Below are positions 1 through 7,410 of a stretch of 16,695 bases of DNA, in pieces. Under the pieces are notes generated by a model. The model was given only the letters and a program-made list of their open reading frames with translations, was not told the DNA's origin and made no database searches. The position numbers and the translations under genes are program-made. The first letter of the stretch is position 1; every line of letters starts with the position of its first letter. The stretch lies in assembly GCA_050692195.1 (NCBI GenBank), contig JBOGVA010000047.1, positions 1 through 16,695 of the forward strand, in the 5' to 3' direction. This DNA comes from JBOGVA01 sp050692195. GTDB taxonomy: Bacteria; Actinomycetota; UBA4738.

Positions 1-768
1 CCCCTTGCCGCTCCTCGTGAAGCCGCGCCAGCCGTGCGGGCCGCCCCGGCGGCGGCGCGAGAGGAGGCCGTGCCCCTTTCGCGGATGCGCCGGGCCATCG
101 CGGCGAACATGGTCGCCTCCATCCAGACGTCGGCCCGGGCGTGGAACCTGGTCGAGGTCAACATGGAGAGGGTGGTCAAGACCCGCGAGGCGGCGAAGGA
201 GGCCTTCAAGCAGAGGGAGGGGATCGGTCTGACCTACACACCGTTCGTGGCAAGGGCGGTGTGCGAGGCCCTCCTCCAGTTCCCCGACGTGAACTCGGAG
301 CTCCGGGAGGAGCAGCTCATCCGGAAGCACTACGTGAACCTGGGGATCGCGGTAGCCCTGGATGACGGGCTGATCGTGCCGGTGATCAAGGGGGCCGACG
401 AGATGAACATCGTGGGCCTGGCCCGGGCCATCAACGACATCGCCACCCGCGCTCGGAGCAAGAAGCTGAACCCGGACGACGTCCACGGAGGAACGTTCAC
501 CGTCACCAACCCGGGGCCGTTCGGCTCGATCATCAGCGTCCCGATCATCAACCCGCCGCAGTGCGCGATCCTGGCCTTCGACGCCGTCGAGAAGCGGCCG
601 GTGGTCGTGGACGACGCCATCGCCATCCGGCACATGGTGTACCTGTCGATGTCGTGGGACCACCGGATCATCGACGGGGCCACCGCCGCCAAGTTCCTGG
701 CACGGGTGAAGGAGAACGTGGAGACCTGGGACTTCGGGCCCGAGGTCGGCCTGGCCGCCCGCGAGTGA
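1..768 (+). CDS. Dihydrolipoamide acyltransferase (E2) of a 2-oxoacid dehydrogenase complex, 5'-truncated by window
   Basis: The frame is open from base 1, so the gene starts upstream. The first ~20 visible residues are an Ala/Pro-rich swinging linker. The rest is the complete catalytic domain, which moves an acyl group from lipoyl-lysine to CoA. Visible motifs are LSRMRRAIAANM at the domain start, GGTFTVTNPGPFGS, a PPQCAIL stretch, and the active-site signature DHRIIDG near the C-terminus (His and Asp catalytic). The lipoyl and E1/E3-binding domains lie outside the window. Several stretches (AWNLVEVNM, LTYTPF, IINPPQ) resemble branched-chain E2 (Bacillus BfmBB) more than classic AceF. I infer BCKDH-like or broad substrate use, but PDH cannot be excluded. 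The stop overlaps the lipB start (GTGA), so the two are translationally coupled. The presence of aceE and E1 alpha/beta nearby leaves the E1 partner open. Confidence 0.93.
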   Translation, partial: PLAAPREAAPAVRAAPAAAREEAVPLSRMRRAIAANMVASIQTSARAWNLVEVNMERVVKTREAAKEAFKQREGIGLTYTPFVARAVCEALLQFPDVNSELREEQLIRKHYVNLGIAVALDDGLIVPVIKGADEMNIVGLARAINDIATRARSKKLNPDDVHGGTFTVTNPGPFGSIISVPIINPPQCAILAFDAVEKRPVVVDDAIAIRHMVYLSMSWDHRIIDGATAAKFLARVKENVETWDFGPEVGLAARE

Positions 769-1463
769 CGACCGCAGCCTGGCTCGTTCGGCCTCCCGGC
801 CTTATGCCCTATGGCGTGGCGTACGACTGGATGCACGAGCTGGCCGAGCGCCGGTTCCAAGGGGAGATTCCGGACACGGTGATCCTGCTCCAGCACCCGC
901 CCGTGTACACGGCCGGAAGGAGGTCGGATCCCACCCACCTCCTGTGGACACAGCACCAGATCGAGGCAGCCGGGGCCGAGCTTCACCACGTCGACAGGGG
1001 CGGAAGCGTAACGTTCCACGGCCCCGGGCAGCTCGTCGGGTACCCCATCGTCGACCTCGGCCCAGCCCCGGACGTCATCGACTACCTGCGCAAGCTGGAA
1101 GAGGTGATCATCCGGAGCTGCGCAGAGCTCGGAGTGGAGGTGGGGAGAGATCCGGACCAGACCGGCGTCTGGGCCGGCGCCCGGAAGGTCTGCGCGATCG
1201 GAGTGAAGCTGGCCCACGCCAGGGTCACGCTCCACGGCTTCGCCCTGAACTGCACCACCGACCTGTCGTGGTTCGACGCCATCGTCCCCTGTGGCTTGGA
1301 GGACCGCGGCGTGGCCACGCTGTCGGATCTCGCCGCCCGGGAGGTGACGGTGGCCGAGATGGCCTCCATCGTGGCCCGGAAGTTCCAGGAGGTGTTTCAG
1401 CGATCCCTCACGCCCGCACCGACGGCCGAGCTGCGCGAGCGGCGGGATCTTGCCCCAGCTTGA
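765..1463 (+). CDS. lipB: Octanoyl-[ACP]:protein N-octanoyltransferase LipB
   Basis: LipB moves octanoate from acyl-ACP onto the lipoyl-domain lysine of E2 and GcvH apoproteins, the first step of lipoate assembly in the cytoplasm. The protein is 232 aa, normal for the family. It has the RGGSVTFHGPGQLVGYP substrate-pocket motif from R78, the ARKVCAIG motif with catalytic K141, and IVPCGL with catalytic C176, matching the Lys/Cys dyad known from Mycobacterium LipB. The start is a GTG whose last bases overlap the E2 stop (GTGA). Family proteins begin only a few residues before the conserved PxGLxPYxxA segment seen here at residues 10-19, so longer in-frame extensions into the E2 gene are not used. 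Pairing with E2 makes sense because E2 is the acceptor. lipA lies 8 kb downstream. Confidence 0.95.
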   Translation: MTTAAWLVRPPGLMPYGVAYDWMHELAERRFQGEIPDTVILLQHPPVYTAGRRSDPTHLLWTQHQIEAAGAELHHVDRGGSVTFHGPGQLVGYPIVDLGPAPDVIDYLRKLEEVIIRSCAELGVEVGRDPDQTGVWAGARKVCAIGVKLAHARVTLHGFALNCTTDLSWFDAIVPCGLEDRGVATLSDLAAREVTVAEMASIVARKFQEVFQRSLTPAPTAELRERRDLAPA

Positions 1464-1486
1464 GGCGCGCAATCCTTCAGCCGACG

Positions 1487-1515
1487 TAGTCTTGTAGTGG
1501 ACAAGGATCAGGGAG
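1487..1515 (+). promoter_or_regulatory. Possible -10 box and Shine-Dalgarno of aceE
   Basis: TAGTCT at 1487-1492 fits the actinobacterial TANNNT -10 pattern. AGGGAG at 1510-1515 is 5 nt before GTG 1521. Transcription from this box would begin near 1499, past the alternative GTG at 1497, so both elements point to the 1521 start. No convincing -35 is seen. aceE may equally be read through from lipB. Confidence 0.35.
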
Positions 1516-1520
1516 CAGCC

Positions 1521-4202
1521 GTGCGAGCGTTCGACGCCTTCAAGGAGCAGATCCCGGACATCGACCCCGAAGAGACCGACGAGTGGATCGAGGCCCTCGA
1601 CGATCTCATCGACCGGTCGCCGGCCCGGGCGGGATTCCTGCTGCGCCGGATCCTCCTGCACGCGCGATCGCGCCGGATCGGGCTCCCGTCGATGGTATCC
1701 ACCCATTACATCAACACGATCTCCCCCGAGGAGGAGCCGTACTTCCCCGGGGACGAGGCGATGGAACGGCGGATCCGCCGCCTGATCCGGTGGAACGCCG
1801 CGGCCATGGTCACCCGGGCGAACAAGCACTACGAGGGCATCGGCGGGCACATCTCCACCTATGCCTCCGCCGCGTCGCTGTTCGAGGTGGGGTTCAACCA
1901 CTTCTTCGAGGGCAGGAACATGCCCGGGGGCGGCGATCTCGTGTACTTCCAGGGGCACGCCGCGCCGGGGATCTACGCCCGTGCCTTCCTCGAGGGACGG
2001 CTCACTACCGAGCGGCTCGACGCCTTCCGCCGGGAGGTCGGCGGCGGCGGGCTCTCGTCCTATCCGCATCCCCGGCTGATGCCGGACTTCTGGGAATTTC
2101 CCACGGTCTCGATGGGCCTCTCCCCCATCAACGCGATCTACCAGGCGCGGTTCAACCGGTACCTCCAGGCCCGTGGCATCAAGGACACGTCCGAGCAGCG
2201 CATCTGGTGCTTCGTCGGCGACGGAGAGATGGACGAGCCCGAATCCATGGCCGCGCTGTCCCTCGCCTCGAGGGAGGCGCTCGACAACCTGATCTTCGTG
2301 GTGAACTGCAACCTGCAACGCCTCGACGGGCCGGTCCGCGGGAACGGCAAGATCATCCAGGAGCTCGAGTCGATGTTCCGGGGGGCCGGCTGGCACGTCA
2401 TCAAGGTCATCTGGGGCCGTGAGTGGGACGAGCTGCTCGCTCGGGACACCGACGGCGTGCTGGTCCACAAGATGGATACCACCCTCGACGGCGCGTTCCA
2501 GAAGTACGCAGTCGAGTCGGGCGCCTACATCCGGGAGCACTTCTTCGGGCCGGACCCCCGTCTCCAGAAGATGGTGGAGCACCTGTCCGACGAGGACCTC
2601 CAGCGCCTGCGCCGAGGCGGCCACGACTACCGGAAGCTCTACGCGGCGTACGCCACCGCCGTCGAGCTGAAGGGGGCGCCGGTGGTCATCCTGGCCAAGA
2701 CCATCAAGGGATGGGCGCTCCCCACGTCGTTCGAAGCCCGAAACGTGACCCATCAGATGAAGAAGCTCTCCGTGGAAGAGTTGAAGGTCTTCCGGGACCG
2801 GCTGGAGCTTCCGATCAAGGACGAAGAGCTGGAGTCCGGCGAGGCCCCCTACTACCACCCGGGGATGGACTCGAAGGAGATCCAGTACATGCTGGCCCGG
2901 CGCCACGCCCTCGGAGGCCTCATTCCGGAGCGCAAGGTCGTGGCCAAGCCCGTCGAGTTCCCCCGGGGAGATCTGTGGGATCAGTTCTCCATGGGATCGA
3001 AGCAGCCGGTATCCACGACCATGGCCTTCGTCCGACTGCTGCGCGATCTGATGCGAGACAAGTCGGTCGGCGGCCGGGTGGTGCCGATCATCCCCGATGA
3101 GGCTCGAACGTTCGGCATGGAGTCGCTCTTCCCGCAGTTCAAGATCTACGCGGCGCACGGGCAGCTCTACGAGCCGGTGGACGCGAAGCACCTCCTGGCC
3201 TACGTGGAGGCCGAGGACGGCCAGATCCTGGAGGAGGGCATCACCGAGGCCGGCTCCATGGCCATGACCACGGCGGCGGGCACGTCCTACGCGACTCACG
3301 GAGAGCCGATGTTCCCGTTCTTCTCCTTCTACTCGATGTTCGGCTACCAGCGGGTGGGCGACCTGATCTGGTCCTTCGCCGACCAGCGAGGCCGCGGGTT
3401 CCTGCTCGGAGCCACTCACGGCCGGACCACGCTGAACGGGGAGGGCCTCCAGCACGAGGACGGGCACTCGCTGGTGCTTGCCTCCACCAACCCCGCGTGT
3501 CTGTCCTACGACCCCGCGTTCGCCTATGAGGTGGCCGCGATCATCCGCGAGGGGCTGCGCCGGATGTACACCGAGGGTGAGGACGTCTTCTACTACCTGA
3601 CCCTCCACAACGAGAACTACGCCATGCCCGAGAAGCCGTCGGGCTGCGAGCCGGAGATGCTTCGGGGGCTCTACCGCTTCAAGCAGGGGCCGAACGAGGG
3701 CAAGCGACACCAGGCACAGATCTTCGGCTCCGGACCGATGGTCATGCAGTCCCTTCGAGCCCAGCAGATGCTGGCCGAGGAACACGACGTGTCGGCCTCC
3801 GTGTGGAGCGCTACCTCCTATCAGCAGCTCAGGGTCGATGCCCTGGAGGCCGAACGATGGAACCGGCTCCATCCCGGGGAGAAAGAGCGGGAGCCCTTCG
3901 TGAGCCAGGCCCTCAACGGCGCCGAGGGTCCGGTCGTGGCCGTCACCGACTCCATGAAGGCGGTCCCGGATCAGATCTCCCGCTGGGTCCGGGCGCCGTT
4001 CGTGTCACTCGGGACCGACGGGTTCGGCCGGTCGGACACCCGAGAGGCGCTCCGGCGCTTCTTCGAGGTCGACCCCGAGCACATCGTGGTGGCCACCCTC
4101 TCCGCGCTGGCGGGCATGGGGGAGGTCAAGCCGGAAGCGGTCGCCGACGCGATCAAGCGCTACGAGATCGACCCGGAGCGCGCGGCTCCCTGGCTCGCCT
4201 GA
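1521..4202 (+). CDS. aceE: Pyruvate dehydrogenase E1 component, homodimeric type (AceE)
   Basis: AceE decarboxylates pyruvate with thiamine diphosphate and reductively acetylates the lipoyl group of E2. The protein is 893 aa from this start, as expected for the family. Conserved blocks include DIDPEETDEWIEALD, the STHYINTISPEEEPYFPGDE region, GGHISTYASAASLFEVGFNHFF, and the TPP motif GDG (residues 233-235) ending in NCN (262-264). A GTG at 1497 in the same frame would add 8 residues. I prefer GTG 1521 because AGGGAG lies at 1510-1515 with a 5-nt spacer, whereas 1497 has no Shine-Dalgarno and sits 4 nt after a possible -10 box. It follows lipB by 57 nt and converges with the membrane-protein gene ending at 4227. 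Its own E2 partner is presumably the gene at the window start or one elsewhere. Confidence 0.95.
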   Translation: MRAFDAFKEQIPDIDPEETDEWIEALDDLIDRSPARAGFLLRRILLHARSRRIGLPSMVSTHYINTISPEEEPYFPGDEAMERRIRRLIRWNAAAMVTRANKHYEGIGGHISTYASAASLFEVGFNHFFEGRNMPGGGDLVYFQGHAAPGIYARAFLEGRLTTERLDAFRREVGGGGLSSYPHPRLMPDFWEFPTVSMGLSPINAIYQARFNRYLQARGIKDTSEQRIWCFVGDGEMDEPESMAALSLASREALDNLIFVVNCNLQRLDGPVRGNGKIIQELESMFRGAGWHVIKVIWGREWDELLARDTDGVLVHKMDTTLDGAFQKYAVESGAYIREHFFGPDPRLQKMVEHLSDEDLQRLRRGGHDYRKLYAAYATAVELKGAPVVILAKTIKGWALPTSFEARNVTHQMKKLSVEELKVFRDRLELPIKDEELESGEAPYYHPGMDSKEIQYMLARRHALGGLIPERKVVAKPVEFPRGDLWDQFSMGSKQPVSTTMAFVRLLRDLMRDKSVGGRVVPIIPDEARTFGMESLFPQFKIYAAHGQLYEPVDAKHLLAYVEAEDGQILEEGITEAGSMAMTTAAGTSYATHGEPMFPFFSFYSMFGYQRVGDLIWSFADQRGRGFLLGATHGRTTLNGEGLQHEDGHSLVLASTNPACLSYDPAFAYEVAAIIREGLRRMYTEGEDVFYYLTLHNENYAMPEKPSGCEPEMLRGLYRFKQGPNEGKRHQAQIFGSGPMVMQSLRAQQMLAEEHDVSASVWSATSYQQLRVDALEAERWNRLHPGEKEREPFVSQALNGAEGPVVAVTDSMKAVPDQISRWVRAPFVSLGTDGFGRSDTREALRRFFEVDPEHIVVATLSALAGMGEVKPEAVADAIKRYEIDPERAAPWLA

Positions 4203-4226
4203 GTTCGAACCCGACGTCCGGCCGGA

Positions 4227-5060
4227 TTATCTCCCCGACTCGGTCTCACGGCGGGGTGAAGCCTCCCCCGCTGATATCCCAACCACCGGAAGGTGCAGCT
4301 CAGAACCGTCTGCCCTGAAGGTGCGGATGTCCACATCGAAATGGGACCCACCCGGCCACCAGATCGAGAGCGCCCCTTCGGCCACCGTTGCCTCGGCCGA
4401 GCCCAGGTCAGGGACCGTGAACTCGAAGACGACCCTGGCGACCGAACGGGGCACCGCACCAGTCACAAGGGTGACCATGTCATCACCCTCGCCCCAAGTG
4501 CCCGAGTCGATCACGTTCGCGTTCTCCATGAGCGGCAGAGACCCCGTTTCCTCGGTGCCGTACGGCACTGCGGAGAATATCGACCCTTCCCAGGAGTCGC
4601 CGGCTGTGTCCACCAGGCAGACGACGTACTCTCCACCTCCGCGAAAGATGGCCACCGCGCGGTTTCCCCGAAGGTCCAGGACGACCAGCGGCGGAAGCTC
4701 CCCCACGCGGATGTCCAGGCTCGGATCATGTGCATCCAGGCTCTCCTGGCAGGCGACGGTCGCAGCCTGGACATCCTGCTCCGTCACGACCTCCGGCACC
4801 GCCGCCCAGACCAACCTCGTTCGGGAGGGGGCCAAGACCAGCGTAGCGATCAGCACGATTGCAGCCACCCCTGCGATCAACGCGGATGAGCGAATAGAGA
4901 GTCTCCGCCTCGGTCGTTTCGGCGCGGGACGCAGGTACTGCACTCCCGCCATCCCGAGTCGTACCCGGTCGACCACATCGGAATAGAGCTCCAGCTCGGT
5001 CAAGGCGAAGGCTTCCCATCGTGCTTTCCCACCGAAATCTGGATGATCGAATTCGGTCAT
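4227..5060 (-). CDS. Single-pass membrane protein coupled to an ECF sigma factor (candidate anti-sigma factor)
   Basis: The product is 277 aa. Residues 1-57 are predicted cytoplasmic, mixed-charge and ending in a very basic stretch (KRPRRRLSIR). One membrane segment follows at about 59-77, then an extracytoplasmic domain of about 200 residues rich in beta-type sequence with two cysteines (C104, C148) that could form a disulfide. The ATG overlaps the sigma-factor stop (ATGA) and has a perfect AGGAGG 4 nt upstream. The topology and gene coupling are those of an anti-sigma factor, so I infer that role. The usual zinc-binding HxxxCxxC motif is absent from the N-terminal part and I do not recognise the extracytoplasmic domain. 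It could instead be a sigma-controlled membrane protein of other function. It converges with aceE, with only 24 nt between the stop codons. Confidence 0.82.
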   Translation of the reverse strand: MTEFDHPDFGGKARWEAFALTELELYSDVVDRVRLGMAGVQYLRPAPKRPRRRLSIRSSALIAGVAAIVLIATLVLAPSRTRLVWAAVPEVVTEQDVQAATVACQESLDAHDPSLDIRVGELPPLVVLDLRGNRAVAIFRGGGEYVVCLVDTAGDSWEGSIFSAVPYGTEETGSLPLMENANVIDSGTWGEGDDMVTLVTGAVPRSVARVVFEFTVPDLGSAEATVAEGALSIWWPGGSHFDVDIRTFRADGSELHLPVVGISAGEASPRRETESGR

Positions 5061-5530
5061 GGGACCTCCTGTCTCGCGCTCAGCCGTTCTCGAAGACCGG
5101 AAAGCCCTCGATGTAGGTGGGTGGTCACGGTTCCCGCGGCGATGCCCAGTGTCTCGGCAGTCTCCTGGGTGTTGAGCTCGGCCAATACGCGGAGGGCGAC
5201 CACCTGGCGCTGGCGCTCCGGCAGAGCCCACAAGGCTTCGAGCACTGCTGGGTCGCCATCGACAGTGGGGTCGCTGCCTGGCTCGTTGGAGCTGTGAAGA
5301 CGCCTCGCACGTATCGTCTTCCGCCAGCGGTCGCGGTGCAGATTCAGGGCGGTACGCATCACCCAGGCGACGGGCGCAGGTGTCGCACTCACCGACTCCC
5401 ATCGAGACAGTGCTCGCGTGTAGGCCTCGGATACCAGGTCATCCGCCTCCTGTGCATCCCGCACGGTGGCGAGGAGCGCCCGGAAGCAGCGATCGCGCGT
5501 CTCGCGGTAAAACGACTCGAAGTCGTTCAC
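5057..5530 (-). CDS. ECF-type RNA polymerase sigma factor (sigma-70 family)
   Basis: The product is 157 aa, the size of a minimal ECF sigma factor, with sigma region 2 and region 4 only. Region 2 spans roughly residues 5-72 and includes the RDAQEADDLVSEAYTRAL helix that binds core polymerase and the WVMRTALNLHRDRWRK segment that recognises the -10 element. Region 4 spans about 98-150, from ALPERQRQVVALRVLAEL to the helix-turn-helix TAETLGIAAGTVTTHLHRGL that contacts the -35. The start is GTG at 5530. An ATG five bases upstream is out of frame and closes after two codons. No strong Shine-Dalgarno is visible. The gene begins 49 nt after the thioredoxin-TPR stop and overlaps the membrane-protein gene by 4 nt. 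I saw no clear self-recognised ECF promoter upstream. Confidence 0.9.
   Translation of the reverse strand: MNDFESFYRETRDRCFRALLATVRDAQEADDLVSEAYTRALSRWESVSATPAPVAWVMRTALNLHRDRWRKTIRARRLHSSNEPGSDPTVDGDPAVLEALWALPERQRQVVALRVLAELNTQETAETLGIAAGTVTTHLHRGLSGLRERLSARQEVP
5065..5070 (-). promoter_or_regulatory. Shine-Dalgarno AGGAGG of the membrane-protein gene
   Basis: A perfect AGGAGG (on the minus strand) lies inside the last codons of the sigma-factor gene, 4 nt before the ATG at 5060. It fixes the start of the downstream gene and indicates tight translational coupling of the pair. Confidence 0.75.
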
Positions 5531-5579
5531 GCCATGTTTACGATCTCACGGCCCGAATCACTTACATCGGCGGCGAAGG

Positions 5580-6386
5580 TCAGAACAGGGCGGAGGCGAG
5601 CTTGCGACGGTACTCGACCGTTAGCGGATCCTCGTCGCCGAGCACCGCGAAGACCTTGAGCATGCCCTCCCGGGCCTCCTGTCGATCTTCCTCCGTCCCG
5701 TTGCGGACCGCGGCGAGAAAGACCTCCAAGGCTTCCTGGAACCGGCCCTCGGCCGCGGCACGCTCCGCGTCGGCGAGAGGGCCGGACCCGTTGGGAGAGG
5801 CCCACTCCGAGACGTCGACGGCTGCCAGGAGTCGCTCCGCCTCAGGGTCGGGCCGCAGAGGAGTGAGGAGCCGCCGGGCCTCCCCGGGATCGCCTCTCAT
5901 CGCGACCAGTCGGCCCAAACCGAGAGAAGAGAGAGGATGTCCCGGCTCCAGGCCCAGCGCCTGCCGGTACAGGCGCTCCGCCTCAGGCGTGTTCCCGGAC
6001 CGCGCGGCCTCGTCGGCCAAAGCGGTCAGACGGTCGGCCTCTGAGGGCACGACCGACTGGAGGAAGCTCCGGATCGACTGCTCGGGGATCACTCCGACGA
6101 ACTCCTGCACCACCCCACCGTCCCGAAACGCCTTCACCGCGGGGATGCCCTGGATGCCGAAGGCCAGGGCCGACTGGGGGTTGGCGTCGACGTCGAGCTT
6201 CGCGAGCTGGAACTGCCCGCCGTATTCCTCCGCCAGGCGCTCCAGCACGGGGCCGATCATCCTGCATGGCTGGCACCATGCGGCCCAGAAGTCGACCACG
6301 ACTGGGCGGCGCCGGGACTCCTCGATCACCGCTGAGGAGAACGTTTCGTCGGTCACCTGGACCACGTTGGGATCGGCCTCGCTCAT
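5580..6386 (-). CDS. Thioredoxin domain-TPR fusion protein (YbbN/CnoX-like)
   Basis: The product is 268 aa. Residues 1-108 form a thioredoxin fold: VVVDFWAAWCQPCRM carries the CxxC at C38/C41, and GIQGIPAVKAF carries the cis-proline. Residues ~115-268 are helical repeats of TPR type (for example ALADEAARSGNTPEAERLYRQAL). The architecture matches the YbbN/CnoX family, which protects proteins under oxidative stress and cooperates with chaperonins in E. coli. E. coli YbbN lacks the full CxxC, whereas this protein keeps CQPC, so oxidoreductase activity is plausible. Start choice: the ATG at 6386 directly abuts GAGGAG with no spacer, too close for normal use, but a TACTCT -10-like box ends 7 nt before the ATG, so the mRNA may be leaderless. 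The gene lies 31 nt downstream of the acyltransferase gene. Confidence 0.92.
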   Translation of the reverse strand: MSEADPNVVQVTDETFSSAVIEESRRRPVVVDFWAAWCQPCRMIGPVLERLAEEYGGQFQLAKLDVDANPQSALAFGIQGIPAVKAFRDGGVVQEFVGVIPEQSIRSFLQSVVPSEADRLTALADEAARSGNTPEAERLYRQALGLEPGHPLSSLGLGRLVAMRGDPGEARRLLTPLRPDPEAERLLAAVDVSEWASPNGSGPLADAERAAAEGRFQEALEVFLAAVRNGTEEDRQEAREGMLKVFAVLGDEDPLTVEYRRKLASALF

Positions 6387-6393
6387 CTCCTCA

Positions 6394-6399
6394 AGAGTA
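6394..6399 (-). promoter_or_regulatory. Candidate -10 box of a leaderless promoter for the thioredoxin-TPR gene
   Basis: Read on the minus strand, TACTCT is followed by 7 nt (TGAGGAG) and then the ATG at 6386. This is the spacing of actinobacterial leaderless transcripts, where the start codon coincides with the transcription start. No recognisable -35 is present. If correct, the block 4227-7293 has an internal promoter here. Confidence 0.35.
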
Positions 6400-6417
6400 G
6401 CGAAGTTGTGAGAAGTT

Positions 6418-7293
6418 TCAGGCCAGCAAGCCCTCGATGGCTTCGAGGAGCTGGTCGGTCACCCGTTCGGCCTTCTCCGTGCGGGTCGCAGCGCTGGATG
6501 CCCGTTCGACCGGTATCGGCCGCCCGAAGGCCACCCGGACGTCCTTGCGGACGGAGAACGGTCCTCTTCGGCGACCCGTCCGGCCCGTGCCGCTCAGCCC
6601 GCAAGGGACCAACGGCGCTCCGGTACGAAGGGCAAGCCATGCCGCCCCCTTGAGGAAGGGCAGCATCTCGCCGCTCATGCTTCGAGTGCCCTCGGGATAG
6701 ACCCCGACCACCTGGCCACGCTCCAGCAGGGCCAGGGCCGTGTCGATGGCCCGCACGTCTGCGATGTCCCGGCGGACCGGGAAGCCCCCAAGCACGTGCC
6801 ACATCCATCGGCGGATCGGGTCGCCGAAGAGCTCCCGCTTGGCCATGAACATCACGGGTCGAGGGCTGGCCACCACGTGGACGGGGATGTCCCACATGCT
6901 CCGGTGGTTGGCCGCCAGGACGGCCGGGCCGCTTCGGGGAACGTGCTCTGCTCCGGTCACCGTCAGTCGGCAGTACCACCGGATGGGCCCGCCGACGATG
7001 GCCTTCGCCGGGGCCTGGAACCGGCCGAAGCCGGGGCGGATGCGGGGGCTCCCCGGCATGGTGCGCCGGACTGTAGCAGCAACGTCCGCCAGGGTCGCGG
7101 CGTCCGAGAGGTCATCGTCGACGAGCCGCACGCTGAAGCGCTCCTCCACCGCGATGGCCAGCTCGGCGCATGCCAGCGAGTCGAACCCAAGCTCTGACAG
7201 GCGGGTCCCGCCGGTCGCCCCGGGCACCTCGGGACGCAGGGCCACGACGATGTCGCGCACAACTTGCTCGATCGGCTCCTCGGGCGCCAGCAT
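6418..7293 (-). CDS. Acyl carrier protein-PlsC acyltransferase fusion
   Basis: The product is 291 aa with two domains. Residues ~5-78 are an acyl carrier protein: LGFDSLACAELAIAVEERF carries the phosphopantetheine-attachment Ser39 in a DSL motif, followed by an acidic helix-3 region and a TLADVAATV closing helix. Residues ~95-291 are a PlsC/LPLAT acyltransferase: NHRSMWD gives the HX4D catalytic dyad (H130, D135), and YPEGTRS at 199-205 is the phosphate-binding motif. PlsC enzymes acylate 1-acylglycerol-3-phosphate, and many use acyl-ACP. Here the carrier is built in, so I infer that the acyl group is presented in cis. The true acceptor is unknown and could be another lipid. No membrane helix is evident. 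The ATG at 7293 lacks a Shine-Dalgarno but has a TAGATT box 10 nt upstream. An open frame extends further upstream into the divergent gene and is not used. Confidence 0.9.
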   Translation of the reverse strand: MLAPEEPIEQVVRDIVVALRPEVPGATGGTRLSELGFDSLACAELAIAVEERFSVRLVDDDLSDAATLADVAATVRRTMPGSPRIRPGFGRFQAPAKAIVGGPIRWYCRLTVTGAEHVPRSGPAVLAANHRSMWDIPVHVVASPRPVMFMAKRELFGDPIRRWMWHVLGGFPVRRDIADVRAIDTALALLERGQVVGVYPEGTRSMSGEMLPFLKGAAWLALRTGAPLVPCGLSGTGRTGRRRGPFSVRKDVRVAFGRPIPVERASSAATRTEKAERVTDQLLEAIEGLLA

Positions 7294-7303
7294 CGCGGCA
7301 GAA

Positions 7304-7309
7304 AATCTA
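7304..7309 (-). promoter_or_regulatory. Candidate -10 box for the ACP-PlsC gene
   Basis: On the minus strand, TAGATT (TANNNT class) ends 10 nt before the ATG at 7293 and no Shine-Dalgarno lies between. This predicts a transcript with a leader of only a few nucleotides, or none. It is in the 117-nt divergent intergenic region shared with the E1 alpha gene. Confidence 0.35.
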
Positions 7310-7371
7310 GGGCATCGTGCCCTCCCGCGTTCGCTGCGCAAGGTCGGCGAAGCCCTGAAGAACCCCGATGC

Positions 7372-7405
7372 TAGAATCGGGCGACCGACCGTCAAGCGAG
7401 GAAGG
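7372..7405 (+). promoter_or_regulatory. Candidate -10 box and Shine-Dalgarno of the E1 alpha-E1 beta-lipA operon
   Basis: TAGAAT at 7372-7377 is a good -10 hexamer. GAGGAAGG at 7398-7405 is followed by a 5-nt spacer and the TTG start at 7411, giving a leader of about 27 nt. No clear -35 is found at 16-18 nt spacing. The Shine-Dalgarno decides for the TTG start. Confidence 0.45.
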
Positions 7406-7410
7406 GACCT

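Noticed and set aside
330..3872. A 1180-codon open frame on the minus strand across E2, lipB and aceE
   Set aside because: It is antisense to three well-identified genes, crosses their boundaries, and its translation is low-complexity and rich in Arg, Gly, His, Leu and Val as expected from G/C-rich third positions. No domain is recognisable.
4293..4986. Plus-strand frames opposite the membrane-protein gene
   Set aside because: The minus-strand gene has a perfect Shine-Dalgarno, coupling to the sigma gene and a membrane helix; the plus-strand products have no supporting feature.
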